Numbered from the stretch's first letter, positions 1-5,255 are shown. The stretch: 8,759 nucleotides of DNA from Thermomicrobiaceae bacterium (GCA_025966355.1 JAICWZ010000057.1:1-8759); one strand, 5' to 3'. Notes: generated by a model from the sequence alone, not told the origin. A program made the numbers and translations.

Positions 1-422
1 CGTGCTTGATCGACCTTCGGCAACTGGATCGTCAGCACCCCCGTATCGAAGCTGGCGGTTGCGGCCTGCGAATCGACCGATGTCGGCAGCGAGATCGAAC
101 GCTCGAAGTGGCCGAAACGCCGTTCGCGCAGGAGCCAGTGGCATTCCTCATCCGGTTCGATCGCGTCGTCCTGGGCCCTGATCTCACCGCTGATACGTAC
201 GTTGCTGCCGAGTACCGTGATATCGACATCGCTCGGCTGGACGCCGGGCAACGGCGCGGTGATGACATAGCGGTCGACTGTTTCGCGGACATCGAGCGGA
301 ATTGTGCCGGCCATGGCGGTCGAGCCTGAGCGCGGCAAGAGTAGCCCTTCATCGAAGAGGTTGTTCATCGCATCGCGAAAGCCGCTGATGTCGCGGAGCG
401 GATCCCAGCGTGTGGAACTCAT
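1..422 (-). CDS. HSP20 family small heat-shock protein (3' end outside window)
   Basis: ATP-independent cytoplasmic holdase chaperone of the alpha-crystallin/HSP20 family, which forms oligomers that bind unfolding proteins. The reverse strand reads from ATG at 422 without a stop to the window edge, giving 140 complete codons. The N-terminal arm has the usual WDPLRD opening (residues 6-11) and an NLFDE segment (21-25). The alpha-crystallin domain starts near IPLDVRET (41-48), continues through YVITAPLPGV (52-61), and ends with the signature GVLTIQLPK (128-136). Typical family members run about 140-160 residues, so only a short C-terminal tail, probably with the IxI/V anchor, is missing. AGAGG lies 8 nt before the ATG, which supports this start. 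It is divergent from the NADH dehydrogenase gene. I saw no CIRCE element in the leader. The family call is firm; the exact paralogue is unknown. Confidence 0.93.
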   Translation of the reverse strand, partial: MSSTRWDPLRDISGFRDAMNNLFDEGLLLPRSGSTAMAGTIPLDVRETVDRYVITAPLPGVQPSDVDITVLGSNVRISGEIRAQDDAIEPDEECHWLLRERRFGHFERSISLPTSVDSQAATASFDTGVLTIQLPKVDQA

Positions 423-695
423 CGGGTCTGCCTCTCGATCTTTCATCATGTTGATGGTTGAACGCGATTGTCGTGCGAGCGCCTGCGTCCGGCGATCGCC
501 GCGGGCCGCCGCGCATGTTTCATATTCAATGAATACCACGATTCGGGGTTGAATGGGATTCGAAGACTGTCCAGAGGGTCAGGGGGTGCCTGTTTCGCCG
601 GTCGATGTGGTGGTACAGAAATGGCGGCAAAACTTCGGTTGGTGGCAGGCGCGAACGCGCCGCGCGAGACCACGCCAGGGTAAGGATGGGAAATA
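423..695. promoter_or_regulatory. Divergent intergenic spacer between HSP20 and NDH-2 genes
   Basis: This 273-nt stretch must hold the promoters of both flanking divergent genes. What can be seen: a 12-nt perfect palindrome CGGCGATCGCCG at 490-501; an AT-rich inverted repeat TATTCA-A-TGAATA at 523-535, standing out in GC-rich surroundings; and GGCGCG-AA-CGCGCC at 648-661 close to the NDH-2 start. No convincing sigma-70 -35/-10 pair or CIRCE element was found by eye. The short open frames here have no recognisable content and look spurious. Confidence 0.4.
523..535. promoter_or_regulatory. AT-rich inverted repeat, possible operator
   Basis: TATTCA and TGAATA are perfect inverted arms around a single A, centrally placed in the divergent HSP20/NDH-2 spacer, about 100 nt upstream of the HSP20 start. 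The composition contrasts with the GC-rich background. The role as a protein binding site is inferred; no regulator is known. Confidence 0.25.
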
Positions 696-2048
696 ATGGA
701 ATGGCAATCACCTGATGAACCACGCCGCACGCGCGTGCTGATTATCGGTGGCGGCTTTGCCGGTGTCTACACGGCCTTCGCCTTGCAGAAAGAGCTGGAT
801 AACGAGCCGGTCGATGTCGCCATCGTCAACCGCGAGAACTTCTTCGTCTTCTATCCGCTCATGTCGGACATTATTTCGGGTGCGATTGAAACGAGCTCGA
901 TCCTCAACCCGATCCGGCTCGTGGCACCGAATGCGACGCTTTACGTCGGCGAAGTCTCGGCGATCGATATTGACGAGCAGCGCGTCGATGTTCGTCTCGG
1001 ACTTTACGGCAGCTATCACGAACCGCGGCCGCTCTACTACGACCATCTGGTCATCGCGCTCGGCGGTGTGCCGAGCACACGGTTCATTCCGGGCATGGCC
1101 GAGAACGCCTTCGATGTCCAGCGCCTCAGCAATGCGTTCGCTCTCCGTAACCACCTCATCGATACGTTGGAACAGGCCGATATCGAGACAAACCCGGTCG
1201 AAAAGCGCCGGTTGCTCACCTTTGTGGTGGTCGGCGGTGGCGCCAACGGCGTCGAGGTCGTGGGAGAGATGAACGACATGCTTGTCGAGGTCACCGATCG
1301 CTACAAGCACATCGAGCGCGACGACATTCGAGTTGTCCTGATTCATGCCGGGCCGCGCCTGATCCCCGACCTCCCGCAATCGCTGGGCGATTTTGCCGAG
1401 CACCTGCTGCGCGACAAGGGAGTCGAGATCATGCTCAATGAGCGCGTGTCGCGCATCGAGCCGGATCGCGTCTTCATCGAGGGAAAGGATCCGATTGACA
1501 CCAGCACGATCGTTGGCTCGGTCGGCGTCTCGCCAAATCCGTTGGTGACCGCATTACCGCTGGAGCAGAACAAGAAGGGCCAGATCAAGGCAAACCGGAC
1601 GTTGAACGTTCCGGGCCGGTCGAACATCTGGGCGCTGGGTGATAACGCCGAAGTGCTCGATGAGCATACCGGCAAGCCGTATCCGCAGACGGCGCAGCAC
1701 GCGGTGCGTGAGGCACGCACCGTGGCGCATAACATCGTCGCGACGATTCGTGGCGAACCGCTGAAGCCGATCACCTACAAGACCAAGGGGCAACTGGTCG
1801 CGCTCGGCCATCGTTCGGCCGTTGCCCTGGTCATGGGTGTCAAGCTCTCCGGCTTCCCGGCCTGGTGGGTCTGGCGCTCGTACTATTTGTTGCAGATCCC
1901 CCGCTGGGACAAGCGCCTCCGCGTCATGTTCGATTGGACGCTCGATCTCGTCTTCCCACCGGAACTCACGCAACTCAAGGTCGGCCAACCGACCCCTTCA
2001 ATGCGCCCCGACCCGGCACCAGCGCCGGAGAAGGCGGAAGCGCGGTAG
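696..2048 (+). CDS. ndh: NAD(P)/FAD-dependent oxidoreductase, type II NADH dehydrogenase-like
   Basis: Single-subunit, non-proton-pumping NADH:quinone oxidoreductase family (NDH-2), expected to pass electrons from NADH through FAD to membrane quinone on the inner face of the membrane. The 450-residue length suits the family. Two Rossmann nucleotide folds are visible: VLIIGGGFAGVY (14-25) for FAD and FVVVGGGANGVE (176-187) for NADH, followed by the FAD-contacting ALGDNAEV (313-320) and the QTAQHAVREA segment (331-340) near the quinone site. The C-terminal GFPAWWVWRSYYLLQIPRW stretch (386-404) is rich in aromatic and basic residues, consistent with the amphipathic membrane-anchoring region. The tail from 430 is Pro/Ala-rich and probably disordered. 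AAGGA at 682-686, 9 nt upstream, supports the ATG. It converges on the arginase-like gene across a hairpin cluster. Sulfide:quinone reductase-like or carotenoid-associated oxidoreductases share the fold, but the motifs fit NDH-2 best. Confidence 0.85.
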   Translation: MEWQSPDEPRRTRVLIIGGGFAGVYTAFALQKELDNEPVDVAIVNRENFFVFYPLMSDIISGAIETSSILNPIRLVAPNATLYVGEVSAIDIDEQRVDVRLGLYGSYHEPRPLYYDHLVIALGGVPSTRFIPGMAENAFDVQRLSNAFALRNHLIDTLEQADIETNPVEKRRLLTFVVVGGGANGVEVVGEMNDMLVEVTDRYKHIERDDIRVVLIHAGPRLIPDLPQSLGDFAEHLLRDKGVEIMLNERVSRIEPDRVFIEGKDPIDTSTIVGSVGVSPNPLVTALPLEQNKKGQIKANRTLNVPGRSNIWALGDNAEVLDEHTGKPYPQTAQHAVREARTVAHNIVATIRGEPLKPITYKTKGQLVALGHRSAVALVMGVKLSGFPAWWVWRSYYLLQIPRWDKRLRVMFDWTLDLVFPPELTQLKVGQPTPSMRPDPAPAPEKAEAR

Positions 2049-2087
2049 GAGTGTTTTTGGAAGGTATTCGCTCGCGTTCGACCTCCC

Positions 2088-2196
2088 GCACGGGATTGGA
2101 AATCCCGTGCTCCATAGACGAAATCCCTACGGGATTGACAAAGCCCTTCCGAGTCCCGCGCACGGGACGTCGTCTACGGAGACCGAGACCTCGGTC
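2088..2196. repeat. Cluster of four perfect hairpins with an enclosing stem, between convergent genes
   Basis: Visible structure: hairpin 1 (2088-2110) has GCACGGGATT paired to AATCCCGTGC around GGA; hairpin 2 (2122-2136) has AATCCC/GGGATT around TAC; hairpin 3 (2153-2168) has GTCCCG/CGGGAC around CGCA; hairpin 4 (2181-2196) has GACCGAG/CTCGGTC around AC. In addition 2111-2121 and 2170-2180 are inverted with one mismatch, so they can close a stem around hairpins 2 and 3 as a multibranched fold. The motif ACGGGAT/C recurs. No U-tract follows, so a classical intrinsic terminator is not obvious, but the position between converging 3' ends suits a bidirectional transcription end, a REP-like palindromic element or a structured RNA. 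Confidence 0.6.
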
Positions 2197-2207
2197 CCGG
2201 GCCGCCC

Positions 2208-3071
2208 TCACCCCGCCCGGCTGGCGCTCCAGCGCTGGACCATGCCGGTGAGGAGCTCGGTGGCGGAGGCGAGCGAGGTGTCGCCGCCTTCGCCGACCGG
2301 GTAGACGGAGACGAGACCGATCGCTTCGACCTTGCCGGTATCGAGCACGGCCTGCACAGCTTCGAGCGTCTGCGCGATGTCCGGGCCGTTCGGCTCTTTG
2401 GTGTTGTGTGAAGGGGTCAGCTGCTCATCGAGAATGTCGAGATCGATATGCAGGTAGATGATGTCGGTCTTGGCGGCCAGCTGCCGCACAGCCTCACGCA
2501 ACGCGCTGCCGTCGACCGGGACAACGTTGATCGCTGTGGCGTTCACCAGCGCCTCTTCGGCCGTATCGAGATTGCGCACATCGACCATGATGATGCGATC
2601 GGTCGGCAGGGCGACCGTTTGATGGGCCGCGATGCGCCATTCGGGATAGCAGAGCCCGGCGCTGACGGCGACCGGCATGCCGCCGAGCATACCGCTCAAG
2701 CTCGTTTTCGGCGTGTTGAAATCGCCGTGGGCATCGAACCAGACGAGTCCGATGCGCGCCGACTCCCCGTTCGCCTGCTGCAAGCCGCCGATGACACCCG
2801 GCAGCACATTGCAGTTCCCACCGGCGACGACGACATTGGTGCCATCGGCAAAGCCCCTGGCCACTTCGTCGGCGATACGCGCGCCCATGAGCGCCAGCGC
2901 TTCGGTCGGCTCGTTGGTGAACTCGTCGTCCTCCACCCACGGTCGCACATACGTCACCGAGCCACCGGCGCCGGCGTAGACGCCGCTCTGCCGGAACGAA
3001 TCGAGCTCGCGCGGCACCTCGCCCTTCATCGGCCTATTCGCCGCTCGTACTTCAATCACACGTAGATCCAT
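2208..3071 (-). CDS. Arginase/agmatinase-fold (ureohydrolase superfamily) protein with altered active site
   Basis: Member of the ureohydrolase fold, whose enzymes use two Mn ions to hydrolyse guanidino groups (arginase, agmatinase, formimidoylglutamase). It has 287 residues, the usual length. Metal motifs retained: DAHGDFN (113-119; D113, H115, D117) and HIDLDILD (208-215; D210, D212). Deviations: the GGDHS motif reads GGNCN (84-88), so the first metal His is Cys87; the LHG histidine is replaced (MLGGMP, Gly130); and the DxxExxP glutamate position reads GLVSVYP (Ser255). The metal core is thus mostly kept while substrate-handling residues differ, so arginine or agmatine hydrolysis should not be assumed. 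GGGAGGT sits 5 nt before the ATG and overlaps the edge of a REP-like repeat; the TGA also lies in a GGGTGAGGG run resembling that repeat. It is codirectional with, and 194 nt downstream of, the peroxiredoxin gene. The fold is sure; the activity is unknown. Confidence 0.85.
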   Translation of the reverse strand: MDLRVIEVRAANRPMKGEVPRELDSFRQSGVYAGAGGSVTYVRPWVEDDEFTNEPTEALALMGARIADEVARGFADGTNVVVAGGNCNVLPGVIGGLQQANGESARIGLVWFDAHGDFNTPKTSLSGMLGGMPVAVSAGLCYPEWRIAAHQTVALPTDRIIMVDVRNLDTAEEALVNATAINVVPVDGSALREAVRQLAAKTDIIYLHIDLDILDEQLTPSHNTKEPNGPDIAQTLEAVQAVLDTGKVEAIGLVSVYPVGEGGDTSLASATELLTGMVQRWSASRAG

Positions 3072-3076
3072 CTCGT

Positions 3077-3083
3077 ACCTCCC
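3077..3083 (-). promoter_or_regulatory. Ribosome binding site of the arginase-like gene, overlapping a REP-like repeat
   Basis: Read on the minus strand, GGGAGGT lies 5 nt before the ATG at 3071. Its upstream three bases belong to the CCCTCACCCC repeat core starting at 3081, so the repeat borders or supplies part of the translation signal. Confidence 0.65.
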
Positions 3084-3124
3084 TCACCCCCGACCGTTCT
3101 CCCGCGCTGCGCGGGAGAGGGGGG
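3081..3124. repeat. REP-like palindromic element, copy 1
   Basis: The element begins CCCTCACCCCCGACC and carries a perfect 9-bp hairpin, TCTCCCGCG/CGCGGGAGA around CTG (3098-3118), followed by a G run. It shares its head (CCCTCACCCCC) and its CTCCCG...CGGGAGAGGGG stem with the element at 3205-3265, which is in the opposite orientation. It lies just upstream of the arginase-like start. Confidence 0.65.
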
Positions 3125-3204
3125 AAGCACGCGGCTGCGGCCGCACTAAAGCCATTTGCCTACATTCAAGCGATCAGAACCCCACACTCGTTTGCGCTAA
3201 GACA
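3125..3204. other. Unassigned spacer between two REP-like elements
   Basis: This 80-nt stretch between inverted REP-like copies has a GC-rich palindromic start (TGCGGCCGCA near 3135-3144) and then more AT-containing sequence. It could hold a promoter for the arginase-like gene, but I found no convincing -35/-10 pair on the minus strand and no gene. Confidence 0.4.
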
Positions 3205-3265
3205 CCCCTCTCCCGACCCGCTCGCGGGTGCCCCGGCACGGGAGAGGGGCTGGGGGTGAGGGCGG
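3205..3265. repeat. REP-like palindromic element, copy 2 (inverted relative to copy 1)
   Basis: A perfect 11-bp outer stem pairs CCCCTCTCCCG (3205-3215) with CGGGAGAGGGG (3239-3249), enclosing an inner hairpin ACCCGC/GCGGGT (3216-3229). It is followed by GGGGGTGAGGGCGG, the inverted form of the head seen at 3081 and also near the stop of the arginase-like gene at about 2201-2214. It ends directly at the stop codon of the peroxiredoxin gene, so it could stabilise or terminate that transcript. Confidence 0.7.
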
Positions 3266-3745
3266 CTACTCCTCCCCCGCCATCTCTTTCAGCTTGGCAA
3301 GGGCCGCGTCGATGTCGGGGATCTTGCCGCGTTCAGTGATGATGTCCTGGTAGACGAGCTTCCGGTCGCGGTCGATGATGAAGAGCGCACGGCGCGAGAT
3401 GCCGTGATACGGGCCGAATTCATCCATCTTGATGTCGTATGCCGTCATAACGTTTCGGTCGAGGTCGCCGAGCAGCGGGTAGGTCAGTTCGAGCTGCTCG
3501 CCCCAGACGCGCTGGGAATGGTGTGAGTCGACCGAGGCTCCATAGACTTCCGCACCTAATCGATGAAACTCATCGATCCTGTCCTGGAACTGGGACAGTT
3601 GGTTGCCTCAGCCGCCGGTGAAGGCGAAGAAATAAAAGGTGAGGACGACAACGTTTTCCTTAACGGCGTCGCTCAGGATGAAGGTGTTGCCCCACGAGCT
3701 TGGTACGGAGATCTCGGGAGCCAGTTCGCCAACGGTTAGTGCCAT
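3266..3745 (-). CDS. AhpE-like peroxiredoxin, predicted selenoprotein (in-frame TGA = Sec46)
   Basis: Thiol peroxidase of the peroxiredoxin superfamily, expected to reduce H2O2, organic peroxides or peroxynitrite in the cytoplasm. From ATG at 3745 (AAGGAG 5 nt upstream) the frame reads MALTVGELAPEI... to AFTGG (41-45), meets TGA at 3610-3608, then continues in the same frame as GNQLSQFQDRIDEF and on through YGASVDS, YPLLGDLDRNV, ISRRALFIIDRDRKLVY to TAG at 3266, 159 residues in all. The TGA occupies the peroxidatic position of the PxxxTxxC motif (Thr43, Sec46), where M. tuberculosis AhpE has AFTGIC. The upstream Pro is Phe39. The Arg after the HGIS segment that lines the active site is present. 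No Cys occurs anywhere, so it would be a 1-Sec enzyme needing an external reductant. Two perfect hairpins follow the TGA. The alternative is a nonsense mutation in a dying gene, but no other damage is visible. Standard gene callers would split or truncate it. Confidence 0.88.
3559..3598 (-). promoter_or_regulatory. Candidate bacterial SECIS element downstream of the TGA
   Basis: Read on the minus strand, two adjacent perfect hairpins follow the TGA. Hairpin A (3598-3579): CTGTCC/GGACAG with loop CAGTTCCA, the loop starting after 15 nt. Hairpin B (3577-3559): ATCGATGA/TCATCGAT with loop GTT, the loop starting after 38 nt. Known bacterial SECIS elements are stem-loops within the coding region just after UGA, with a G (and U) in the apical loop that SelB recognises. 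Either hairpin is close to, though slightly outside, the loop spacing of about 16-37 nt that I recall for published models; opening the top A-T pair of hairpin B brings it to 37. Codons in hairpin B and its edge (AGG, TTT, CAT, CGA, TTA) are unusual here and suggest selection on RNA structure. Which hairpin SelB binds is unknown. Confidence 0.7.
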
Positions 3746-3750
3746 TACGA

Positions 3751-3756
3751 CTCCTT
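3751..3756 (-). promoter_or_regulatory. Ribosome binding site of the selenoprotein peroxiredoxin
   Basis: AAGGAG on the minus strand lies 5 nt before the ATG at 3745. This fixes the start at MALTVGELAPEI, the usual N-terminus of this peroxiredoxin class, and excludes longer upstream readings of the frame. Confidence 0.8.
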
Positions 3757-3957
3757 GTCGTGCGTGCTCCGAAGGTATCTTCCAGCGCCGGCCCCGGCCG
3801 TCCGAGAGGTCGATCGAGTCCAGCGTATACGCACTATACAGTGATCGTTGTACATGCGCACACGCCCCGTTTGGCGACGCTCTGGTTTTCGGCGAAGCCG
3901 TGGGGACCCATTGGCGGCGAGCGACCACGTGATGACGACATGATGTAGCATAGTGCG

Positions 3958-3983
3958 GATGCTGGCGGGCGCTGCGCCGCATC
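3958..3983 (+). promoter_or_regulatory. Hairpin in the leader of the MshC-like ligase gene
   Basis: GATGC-T-GGCG pairs with CGCC-GCATC with a single bulged T and a 7-nt loop, a 9-bp stem located 13 nt before the Shine-Dalgarno sequence. No U-tract or T-box features were seen, so attenuation is not demonstrated; it may affect mRNA stability or translation. Confidence 0.3.
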
Positions 3984-3996
3984 GTTCGCACTGGCG

Positions 3997-4003
3997 GGAG
4001 GAG
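3997..4003 (+). promoter_or_regulatory. Ribosome binding site fixing the GTG start of the ligase
   Basis: GGAGGAG ends 5 nt before the GTG at 4009. The GTG gives MQLYNTMSGEKE, matching the typical N-terminus of cysteinyl ligases (LYNT), so the GTG is preferred over the later ATG at 4027. Confidence 0.8.
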
Positions 4004-4008
4004 AGGGC

Positions 4009-5211
4009 GTGCAACTCTACAATACGATGAGCGGCGAGAAAGAAGATTTCGCCCCGCTCGATGGTCATACTGTGCGCATGTACGTCTGTGGCATTACGCC
4101 ATACGACACGACCCATATGGGCCATGCCATGGCGTACCTGACATTCGATGTCATCAACCGTTACTGTCAGTATCTCGGCTGGCAGGTGAAGTACGTGCAG
4201 AACGTCACCGATATCGATGACGACATCCTGCGCAAGGCGAAAGAGCTAAACGAGCGCTGGGATCTGCTCGGCGACCGCTTTATCCGCCAATTTCAGGAAG
4301 ACCTCAACGCGCTCAACGCGTTGCCGCCGGCCGTCTACTGTCGCGCCACCGAAGAAGTTCCCACGATCATCGAGATCGTCTCCACGTTGATCGAGCATGG
4401 GATGGCCTACGAGCATCAGGGGAACGTCTACTTCCGCGTCAAGAGCGATCCGGAATACGGCAAGCTGTCGCGCCTTGGCTATGCCGAAATGCTTGATATC
4501 TCGGGCCAGCGTGGGGCCGATCCGAATGACCCGTTGAAAGAAGATCCGCTCGATTTCATTCTCTGGCAGGCGAGCAAGCCAGGTGAACCGACCTGGGAGA
4601 GTCCGTGGGGACAAGGACGACCCGGCTGGCATATCGAGTGCAGCGCCATGGCGATGCGCTACCTCGGCGAGCAGATCGATATCCACGGCGGCGGCGGCGA
4701 TCTCATCTACCCGCATCACGAAAGCGAAATCGCGCAGTCCGAAGGCTATACCGACAAGAAGCCGTTCTCGCGCTTCTGGGTGCATATCGCGATGGTGCGT
4801 TACGAGGGCGAGAAGATGAGCAAGTCGCTCGGCAATCTCGTGCTGGCGCGCACCGTGCTGCGCTATCACAGTCCCGACGCCTTGCGACTCTATCTGCACA
4901 GCCATCATTATCGTGATTCGTTTGAATATGAGGACAGCGGTCCGGCCGAGTTCGAGCCGATGGTCGATCTGCTGCGCAGCGCCATGCTGATTCGTGGTGC
5001 GGAGGAGACCTCGTCGCTCGATCTGGAGCCGCAGAAAGAGCAGTTCATGGCGGCCATCGGGGACGATCTGGATACGCCGAAGGCGATCGGCATCCTGAAC
5101 GAGATGGCGAAGAAGCTGGTCAACGCGGCCGAGGCCGGCCATCAGATCGAGGACGCTCGCGCGTCGCTGCGCACCGCATCCTCGATCCTCGGTCTGCGGG
5201 TGACGCGCTAA
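4009..5211 (+). CDS. Cysteinyl-tRNA synthetase-fold ligase lacking the anticodon-binding domain (MshC-like)
   Basis: Class I aminoacyl-tRNA-synthetase catalytic fold that activates cysteine with ATP. HIGH motif HMGH at 36-39, KMSKS at 269-273. Zinc ligands match CysRS: Cys27, Cys211, His236, Glu240. Several stretches resemble mycothiol ligase MshC more than ordinary CysRS: YVCGITPYDTTHMGHA (25-40), YVQNVTDIDD (62-71), GRPGWHIEC (203-211) and DDLDTPKAI (352-360); ordinary CysRS usually has YVCGPTVYD. The protein ends at ILGLRVTR (393-400), where CysRS continues for about 60 residues of anticodon-binding domain; MshC (about 410 residues) also stops here. MshC joins Cys to glucosaminyl-inositol. 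Against a true MshC: Glu240 is kept, while in MshC as I recall it that ligand is not Glu. It could thus be a cysteine ligase for another small amine, or a minimal CysRS. Databases probably label it cysteine--tRNA ligase. It is divergent from the selenoprotein peroxiredoxin. Confidence 0.85.
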   Translation: MQLYNTMSGEKEDFAPLDGHTVRMYVCGITPYDTTHMGHAMAYLTFDVINRYCQYLGWQVKYVQNVTDIDDDILRKAKELNERWDLLGDRFIRQFQEDLNALNALPPAVYCRATEEVPTIIEIVSTLIEHGMAYEHQGNVYFRVKSDPEYGKLSRLGYAEMLDISGQRGADPNDPLKEDPLDFILWQASKPGEPTWESPWGQGRPGWHIECSAMAMRYLGEQIDIHGGGGDLIYPHHESEIAQSEGYTDKKPFSRFWVHIAMVRYEGEKMSKSLGNLVLARTVLRYHSPDALRLYLHSHHYRDSFEYEDSGPAEFEPMVDLLRSAMLIRGAEETSSLDLEPQKEQFMAAIGDDLDTPKAIGILNEMAKKLVNAAEAGHQIEDARASLRTASSILGLRVTR

Positions 5212-5221
5212 GACGAAGAGC

Positions 5222-5239
5222 GGGGCCGTTCACGGCCCC
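5222..5239 (+). terminator. GC-rich hairpin after the MshC-like ligase
   Basis: GGGGCCGT pairs perfectly with ACGGCCCC (practically a 7-bp stem with loop TTCA), starting 10 nt after the TAA stop. There is no U-tract, so it is a terminator of the U-less kind or merely a 3' stabilising hairpin. The next gene starts only about 17-23 nt later, so termination may be partial. Confidence 0.5.
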
Positions 5240-5255
5240 ATGGTTCGGGAATTGG

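Larger units (their letters stand above)
3746..4008. promoter_or_regulatory. Divergent promoter region of peroxiredoxin and MshC-like ligase
   Basis: This 263-nt spacer serves two divergent genes. A relatively AT-rich island at about 3823-3854 contains a perfect palindrome GCGTATACGC (3823-3832), then CACTATACAGTG, and TGTACA (3849-3854). On the minus strand TATAGT within it could be a -10 for the peroxiredoxin, but no clear -35 accompanies it. Close to the ligase start is a leader hairpin (3958-3983). Shared control of both genes is inferred from the arrangement only. Confidence 0.4.

Noticed and set aside
423..480. CIRCE (HrcA) operator upstream of HSP20
   Set aside because: No TTAGCACTC/GAGTGCTAA arms were found in the spacer.
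490..501. HIP1-type GCGATCGC repeat family
   Set aside because: Only this one clear intergenic instance stood out; a single palindrome does not establish a HIP1-like genome signature.
2088..2196. CRISPR array
   Set aside because: The repeated elements are short hairpins of unequal length and spacing, with no constant direct repeat or regular spacers.
3266..3448. A separate short gene of 60 codons starting at an internal ATG, with the upstream half as another gene
   Set aside because: Both halves join in one frame into a normal-length peroxiredoxin, and the internal ATG has no sensible domain start. The split is explained by the single TGA.
3608..3745. Peroxiredoxin as a nonsense-mutated pseudogene
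   Set aside because: Only one stop, at exactly the catalytic Cys position, with no frameshift, intact Shine-Dalgarno and hairpins downstream. Recoding is more likely, though the window alone cannot prove the Sec machinery exists.
3946..4008. T-box leader controlling the cysteinyl ligase
   Set aside because: The leader is too short and lacks the T-box core and an antiterminator/terminator pair; only one GC hairpin is visible.
4246..5142. A 298-codon open frame on the minus strand opposite the ligase
   Set aside because: The plus-strand ligase has all its catalytic motifs here; the antisense frame has low-complexity composition and no motifs.
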